NCBI GenBank assembly: GCA_949987565.1 | Contig: OX465119.1 | Location: 7,886,194-7,950,193 of the forward strand | Length of the DNA stretch: 64,000 nucleotides | Direction: 5' to 3' | Origin: Luidia sarsii | Lineage: Eukaryota; Echinodermata; Asteroidea; Paxillosida; Luidiidae | Part shown: piece by piece, positions 57,501-64,000 of the stretch | Layout: every line of letters starts with the position of its first letter | How positions within the stretch are numbered: position 1 is the stretch's first letter | Translations under genes and position numbers: made by a program | The notes under the pieces: model-generated | Database searches by the model: none | What the model saw: the letters and a program-made list of their open reading frames with translations, nothing else | Told to the model about the DNA's origin: nothing

Positions 57501-60500
57501 CCAATAAGAGGTTTTTGGAGGCTAATTAACTGATATAAGGAATAGGTGAAGCTTAAGACAACCCGAGGGTTCACTCTTCAATTTGGTATGTAATTTGGAC
57601 CATATCCGGCTTTAAATGTGGCCCTATTTGGCTAAAGAAGTGGAGGGGTCCATCCCAAAATCCTTGCAGAAATTCGGCTTGGACGGCTACACATTTCGGG
57701 GGTGTTTTTTTCTGGGGGTAAATAGCCAAAAATATAATCTGCTAAGGGCACTAGATTTTAAAAGAATCTCGGAGAGATGAAAGGTCCAAACTACAATTTT
57801 CAGTACAGCTACAAGAACCGAGAAACTTTTGAGTGTGGGATAGTTAGCTTTGAAAGTAAGTGTTTTTGTACAGTGATCAATGGGAGCTCGATTCAGTGTT
57901 CTGCAGCCACTGAGAAACCCCAAAGGCCAACCCAAAGCCCGCCGCCAACGGCCATAGGCCTGCCTATTATAATCCACTTTGTCTATTTCAGTGTCAGATG
58001 TGTTAAGTTACTTACGTAAGTCGGGTAGCCTAGTGTAGAAACCTTCGGCTAGCAACATGCAGGTTCGTGGTTCGAGGCTTTGGGATGTTTTTCGTTATTT
58101 TTTTCTCGGCACGAACCAGCAGTATAAGGTGTTTTAAAAAACTCCCACAGACACCAACGTCGCATGTGGCGCATGCAGATGGGTCGGTGTGATGCTGGGA
58201 CTGTTCTCATAATCCAGGTTCGCGTCTTCGTACAGGGACACATGCTTTTGGTCGACTCGGCGGCCAAGGTCTAGGGGCCGCTGTGTTTCCTCCCTCACAT
58301 GGCGCAGGGTCTACGGGCCTATATGGATGAGGGCAGGGAAGGACGTGCGGTGGACCGGTACCGAGGCCGTATGAGCTCTAATAGATCCGTGCACACGGGA
58401 CGACCCTGGAGGTCCCGGGAGATCTGAAAGCTTGGTCTGACACCGCATAACTTTTTGCCCCCCAATGTTCTGATTTTTTGAATCTCCTGATGACGGCCAG
58501 AGCATACTTGTCGAAACGTCGAGTTACCACTCAGGTTCTTTTCAGAACCAAACCTCTTCCTTTAAGAGAACTGATACATGGTGTCACCGCAAACCTTCCT
58601 ATATTGATTCACCCACCATGCAAAGCCTTAAGTCTGATTTTTTAAAATTCAAGTATCGAAACTGGGAGGCTCCGGTATACAAAATAAATGAACGTGAATT
58701 AACACGTTTTTTTCTTACAACATGGCCTATGGAAGTAGATTTAATGTGCTGCACCCTTTCCTCGCTCACAAGGGTGCAGCAGACTAATTCCATCCAAGAT
58801 GGCTCCGCCGAGCTGACTATCATAAAGTGTGGATCCACAACCAATAAGAGGTTTTTGGAGGCTAATTAACTGATATAAGGAATAGGTGAAGCTTAAGACA
58901 ACCCGAGGGTTCACTCTTCAATTTGGTATGTAATTTGGACCATATCCGGCTTTAAATGTGGCCCTATTTGGCTATAGAAGTGGAGGGGTCCATCCCAAAA
59001 TCCTTGCAGAAATTCGGCTTGGACGGCTACACATTTCGGGGGTGTTTTTTTCTGGGGGTAAATAGCCAAAAATATAATCTGCTAAGGGCACTAGATTTTA
59101 AAAGAATCTCGGAGAGATGAAAGGTCCAAACTACAATTTTCAGTACAGCTACAAGAACCGAGAAACTTTTGAGTGTGGGATAGTTAGCTTTGAAAGTAAG
59201 TTTTTTTGTACAGTGATCAATTGGAGCTCGATTCAGTGTTCTGCAGCCACTGAGAAACCCCAAAGGCCAACCCAAAGCCCGCCGCCAACGGCCATAGGCC
59301 TGCCTATTATAATCCACTTTGCCTATTTCAGTGTCAGATGTGGTAAGTTACTTAGTAAGTCAGGTAGCCTAGTGTAGAAACCTTCGGCTAGCAACATGCA
59401 GGTTCGTGGTTCGAGGCTTTGGGATGTTTTTCGTTATTTTTTTCTCGGCACGAACCAGCAGTATAAGGTGTTTTAAAAAACTCCCACAGACACCAACGTC
59501 GCATGTGGCGCATGCAGATGGGTCGGTGTGATGCTGGGACTGTTCTCATAATCCAGGTTCGCGTCTTCGTACAGGGACACATGCTTTTGGTCGACTCGGC
59601 GGCCAAGGTCTAGGGGCCGCTGTGTTTCCTCCCTTACATGGCGCAGGGTCTACGGGCCTACATGGATGAGGGCAGGGAAGGACGTGCGGTGGACCGGTAC
59701 CGAGGCCGTATGAGCTCTAATAGATCCGTGCACACGGGACGACCCTGGAGGTCCCGGGAGATCTGAAAGCTTGGTCTGACACCGCATAACTTTTTGCCCC
59801 CCAATGTTCTGATTTTTTGAATCTCCTGATGACGGCCAGAGCATACTTGTCGAAACGTCGAGTTACCACTCAGGTTCTTTTCAGAACCAAACCTCTTCCT
59901 TTAAGAGAACTGATACATGGTGTCACCGCAAACCTTCCTATATTGATTCACCCACCATGCAAAGCCTTAAGTCTGATTTTTTAAAATTCAAGTATCGAAA
60001 CTGGGAGGCTCCGGTATACAAAATAAATGAACGTGAATTAACACGTTTTTTTCTTACAACATGGCCTATGGAAGTAGATTTAATGTGCTGCACCCTTTCC
60101 TCGCTCACAAGGGTGCAGCAGACTAATTCCATCCAAGATGGCTCCGCCGAGCTGACTATCATAAAGTGTGGATCCACAACCAATAAGAGGTTTTTGGAGG
60201 CTAATTAACTGATATAAGGAATAGGTGAAGCTTAAGACAACCCGAGGGTTCACTCTTCAATTTGGTATGTAATTTGGACCATATCCGGCTTTAAATGTGG
60301 CCCTATTTGGCTATAGAAGTGGAGGGGTCCATCCCAAAATCCTTGCAGAAATTCGGCTTGGACGGCTACACATTTCGGGGGTGTTTTTTTCTGGGGGTAA
60401 ATAGCCAAAAATATAATCTGCTAAGGGCACTAGAATTTAAAAGAATCTCGGAGAGATGAAAGGTCGAAACTACAATTTTCAGTACAGCTACAAGAACCGA

Positions 60501-63500
60501 GAAACTTTTGAGTGTGGGATAGTTAGCTTTGAAAGTAAGTGTTTTTGTACAGTGATCAATTGGAGCTCGATTCAGTGTTCTGCAGCCACTGCGAAACCCG
60601 AAAGGCCAACCCCAAAGCCCGCCGCCAACGGCCATAGGCCTGCCTATTATAATCCACTTTGTCTATTTCAGTGTCAGATGTGGTAAGTTACTTACGTAAG
60701 TCGGGTAGCCTAGTGTAGAAACCTTCGGCTAGCAACATGCAGGTTCGTGGTTCGAGGCTTTGGGATGTTTTTCATTATTTTTTTCTCGGCACGAACCAGC
60801 AGTATAAGGTGTTTTAAAAAACTCCCACAGACACCAACGTCGCATGTGGCGCATGCAGATGGGTCGGTGTGATGCTGGGACTGTTCTCATAATCCAGGTT
60901 CGCGTCTTCGTACAGGGACACATGCTTTTGGTCGACTCGGCGGCCAAGGTCTAGGGGCCGCTGTGTTTCCTCCCTCACATGGCGCAGGGTCTACGGGCCT
61001 ATATGGATGAGGGCAGGGAAGGACGTGCGGTGGACCGGTACCGAGGCCGTATGAGCTCTAATAGATCCGTGCACACGGGACGACCCTGGAGGTCCCGGGA
61101 GATCTGAAAGCTTGGTCTGACACCGCATAACTTTTTGCCCCCCAATGTTCTGATTTTTTGAATCTCCTGATGACGGCCAGAGCATACTTGTCGAAACGTC
61201 GAGTTACCACTCAGGTTCTTTTCAGAACCAAACCTCTTCCTTTAAGAGAACTGATACATGGTGTCACCGCAAACCTTCCTATATTGATTCACCCACCATG
61301 CAAAGCCTTAAGTCTGATTTTTTAAAATTCAAGTATCGAAACTGGGAGGCTCCGGTATACAAAATAAATGAACGTGAATTAACACGTTTTTTTCTTACAA
61401 CATGGCCTATGGAAGTAGATTTAATGTGCTGCACCCTTTCCTCGCTCACAAGGGTGCAGCAGACTAATTCCATCCAAGATGGCTCCGCCGAGCTGACTAT
61501 CATAAAGTGTGGATCCACAACCAATAAGAGGTTTTTGGAGGCTAATTAACTGATATAAGGAATAGGTGAAGCTTAAGACAACCCGAGGGTTCACTCTTCA
61601 ATTTGGTATGTAATTTGGACCATATCCGGCTTTAAATGTGGCCCTATTTGGCTATAGAAGTGGAGGGGTCCATCCCAAAATCCTTGCAGAAATTCGGCTT
61701 GGACGGCTACACATTTCGGGGGTGTTTTTTTCTGGGGGTAAATAGCCAAAAATATAATCTGCTAAGGGCACTAGAATTTAAAAGAATCTCGGAGAGATGA
61801 AAGGTCGAAACTACAATTTTCAGTACAGCTACAAGAACCGAGAAACTTTTGAGTGTGGGATAGTTAGCTTTGAAAGTAAGTGTTTTTGTACAGTGATCAA
61901 TTGGAGCTCGATTCAGTGTTCTGCAGCCACTGCGAAACCCGAAAGGCCAACCCCAAAGCCCGCCGCCAACGGCCATAGGCCTGCCTATTATAATCCACTT
62001 TGTCTATTTCAGTGTCAGATGTGGTAAGTTACTTACGTAAGTCGGGTAGCCTAGTGTAGAAACCTTCGGCTAGCAACATGCAGGTTCGTGGTTCGAGGCT
62101 TTGGGATGTTTTTCATTATTTTTTTCTCGGCACGAACCAGCAGTATAAGGTGTTTTAAAAAACTCCCACAGACACCAACGTCGCATGTGGCGCATGCAGA
62201 TGGGTCGGTGTGATGCTGGGACTGTTCTCATAATCCAGGTTCGCGTCTTCGTACAGGGACACATGCTTTTGGTCGACTCGGCGGCCAAGGTCTAGGGGCC
62301 GCTGTGTTTCCTCCCTCACATGGCGCAGGGTCTACGGGCCTATATGGATGAGGGCAGGGAAGGACGTGCGGTGGACCGGTACCGAGGCCGTATGAGCTCT
62401 AATAGATCCGTGCACACGGGACGACCCTGGAGGTCCCGGGAGATCTGAAAGCTTGGTCTGACACCGCATAACTTTTTGCCCCCCAATGTTCTGATTTTTT
62501 GAATCTCCTGATGACGGCCAGAGCATACTTGTCGAAACGTCGAGTTACCACTCAGGTTCTTTTCAGAACCAAACCTCTTCCTTTAAGAGAACTGATACAT
62601 GGTGTCACCGCAAACCTTCCTATATTGATTCACCCACCATGCAAAGCCTTAAGTCTGATTTTTTAAAATTCAAGTATCGAAACTGGGAGGCTCCGGTATA
62701 CAAAATAAATGAACGTGAATTAACACGTTTTTTTCTTACAACATGGCCTATGGAAGTAGATTTAATGTGCTGCACCCTTTCCTCGCTCACAAGGGTGCAG
62801 CAGACTAATTCCATCCAAGATGGCTCCGCCGAGCTGACTATCATAAAGTGTGGATCCACAACCAATAAGAGGTTTTTGGAGGCTAATTAACTGATATAAG
62901 GAATAGGTGAAGCTTAAGACAACCCGAGGGTTCACTCTTCAATTTGGTATGTAATTTGGACCATATCCGGCTTTAAATGTGGCCCTATTTGGCTATAGAA
63001 GTGGAGGGGTCCATCCCAAAATCCTTGCAGAAATTCGGCTTGGACGGCTACACATTTCGGGGGTGTTTTTTTCTGGGGGTAAATAGCCAAAAATATAATC
63101 TGCTAAGGGCACTAGATTTTAAAAGAATCTCGGAGAGATGAAAGGTCCAAACTACAATTTTCAGTACAGCTACAAGAACCGAGAAACTTTTGAGTGTGGG
63201 ATAGTTAGCTTTGAAAGTAAGTTTTTTTGTACAGTGATCAATTGGAGCTCGATTCAGTGTTCTGCAGCCACTGAGAAACCCCAAAGGCCAACCCAAAGCC
63301 CGCCGCCAACGGCCATAGGCCTGCCTATTATAATCCACTTTGTCTATTTCAGTGTCAGATGTGGTAAGTTACTTACGTAAGTCGGGTAGCCTAGTGTAGA
63401 AACCTTCGGCTAGCAACATGCAGGTTCGTGGTTCGAGGCTTTGGGATGTTTTTCATTATTTTTTTCTCGGCACGAACCAGCAGTATAAGGTGTTTTAAAA

Positions 63501-64000
63501 AACTCCCACAGACACCAACGTCGCATGTGGCGCATGCAGATGGGTCGGTGTGATGCTGGGACTGTTCTCATAATCCAGGTTCGCGTTTTCGTACAGGGAC
63601 ACATGCTTTTGGTCGACTCGGCGGCCAAGGTCTAGGGGCCGCTGTGTTTCCTCCCTCACATGGCGCAGGGTCTACGGGCCTATATGGATGAGGGCAGGGA
63701 AGGACGTGCGGTGGACCGGTACCGAGGCCGTATGAGCTCTAATAGATCCGTGCACACGGGACGACCCTGGAGGTCCCGGGAGATCTGAAAGCTTGGTCTG
63801 ACACCGCATAACTTTTTGCCCCCCAATGTTCTGATTTTTTGAATCTCCTGATGACGGCCAGAGCATACTTGTCGAAACGTCGAGTTACCACTCAGGTTCT
63901 TTTCAGAACCAAACCTCTTCCTTTAAGAGAACTGATACATGGTGTCACCGCAAACCTTCCTATATTGATTCACCCACCATGCAAAGCCTTAAGTCTGATT

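Larger units (their letters stand above)
31880..64000 (+). repeat. satellite array, 24 tandem units of about 1.34 kb
   Basis: The unit begins ATTCAAGTATCGAAACTGGG. Unit starts: 31880, 33208, 34548, 35886, 37224, 38564, 39904, 41242, 42579, 43919, 45257, 46595, 47935, 49273, 50611, 51951, 53290, 54628, 55968, 57307, 58647, 59986, 61327 and 62668. The last unit is cut a few bases before its end by the window edge, so the true array is longer. Length is 1337-1341 bp, except 1328 for the diverged first unit. All units are head-to-tail and nearly identical. Small open frames (about 60-107 codons) recur in every unit on both strands, but they track repeat type and include frameshifts, so I do not call them genes. 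Confidence 0.98.

Overview
The window is metazoan nuclear DNA. It has spliceosomal exons with GT/AG borders, a very long repeat-filled intron, cut-and-paste transposon relics with terminal inverted repeats (TIRs), TTAGGG-like repeats and a large tandem satellite. I found no prokaryotic gene or operon. The style (dense TACATG hexamers, hAT-like and MITE-like elements, SINE or Penelope-like tails) suggests a marine invertebrate, but I cannot name the species from sequence alone.

The only gene I can identify is the 5' part of a Rho-associated kinase (ROCK), on the minus strand. Three coding exons were rebuilt by hand: 26541-26458 (start codon, 28 codons), 932-851 (82 nt) and 331-231 (101 nt). 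Joined in phase they give 89 residues, ending in the kinase glycine-rich loop. The rest of the gene lies left of position 1. Intron 1 is about 25.5 kb (933-26457) and fills most of the left half of the window. At least one 5' UTR exon and the promoter must lie to the right of 26562; I could not place them.

Intron 1 holds clusters of degenerate (TACATG)n, which is its own reverse complement and has no stop codon in any frame. It also holds a 2.1-kb minisatellite with a 29-bp unit (11254-13397) and a series of non-autonomous DNA transposons: 2934-3278, 8714-10060, 14650-15921, 16497-16874 (with a telomere-like core), 17881-20139, 21458-21883 and 24424-25047. A dispersed copy of a repeat tail lies at 4569-4693. 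Another MITE-like element (27484-27953), a triplicated 195-bp repeat (28499-29060) and a relic inverted copy of the satellite (31530-31725) lie between the gene and the satellite.

From 31880 to the right edge (32.1 kb) the sequence is a head-to-tail array of 24 near-identical units of about 1.34 kb. Most of it has a three-unit, 4016-bp higher-order repeat. Each unit carries a tRNA-like A/B box pair, a 12-bp hairpin, a hammerhead-like core (CTGATGA ... GAAACGTC) and, 14 bases later, a stem-loop that fits the histone mRNA 3' stem-loop consensus. A tandem repeat with a Pol III-like head and a ribozyme-like motif in every unit resembles the retrozyme or SINE-like hammerhead satellites known in animals. 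This is the best candidate for an undescribed system here. The small open frames within the array, the TACATG clusters and the minisatellite are by-products of repeat composition, not genes.
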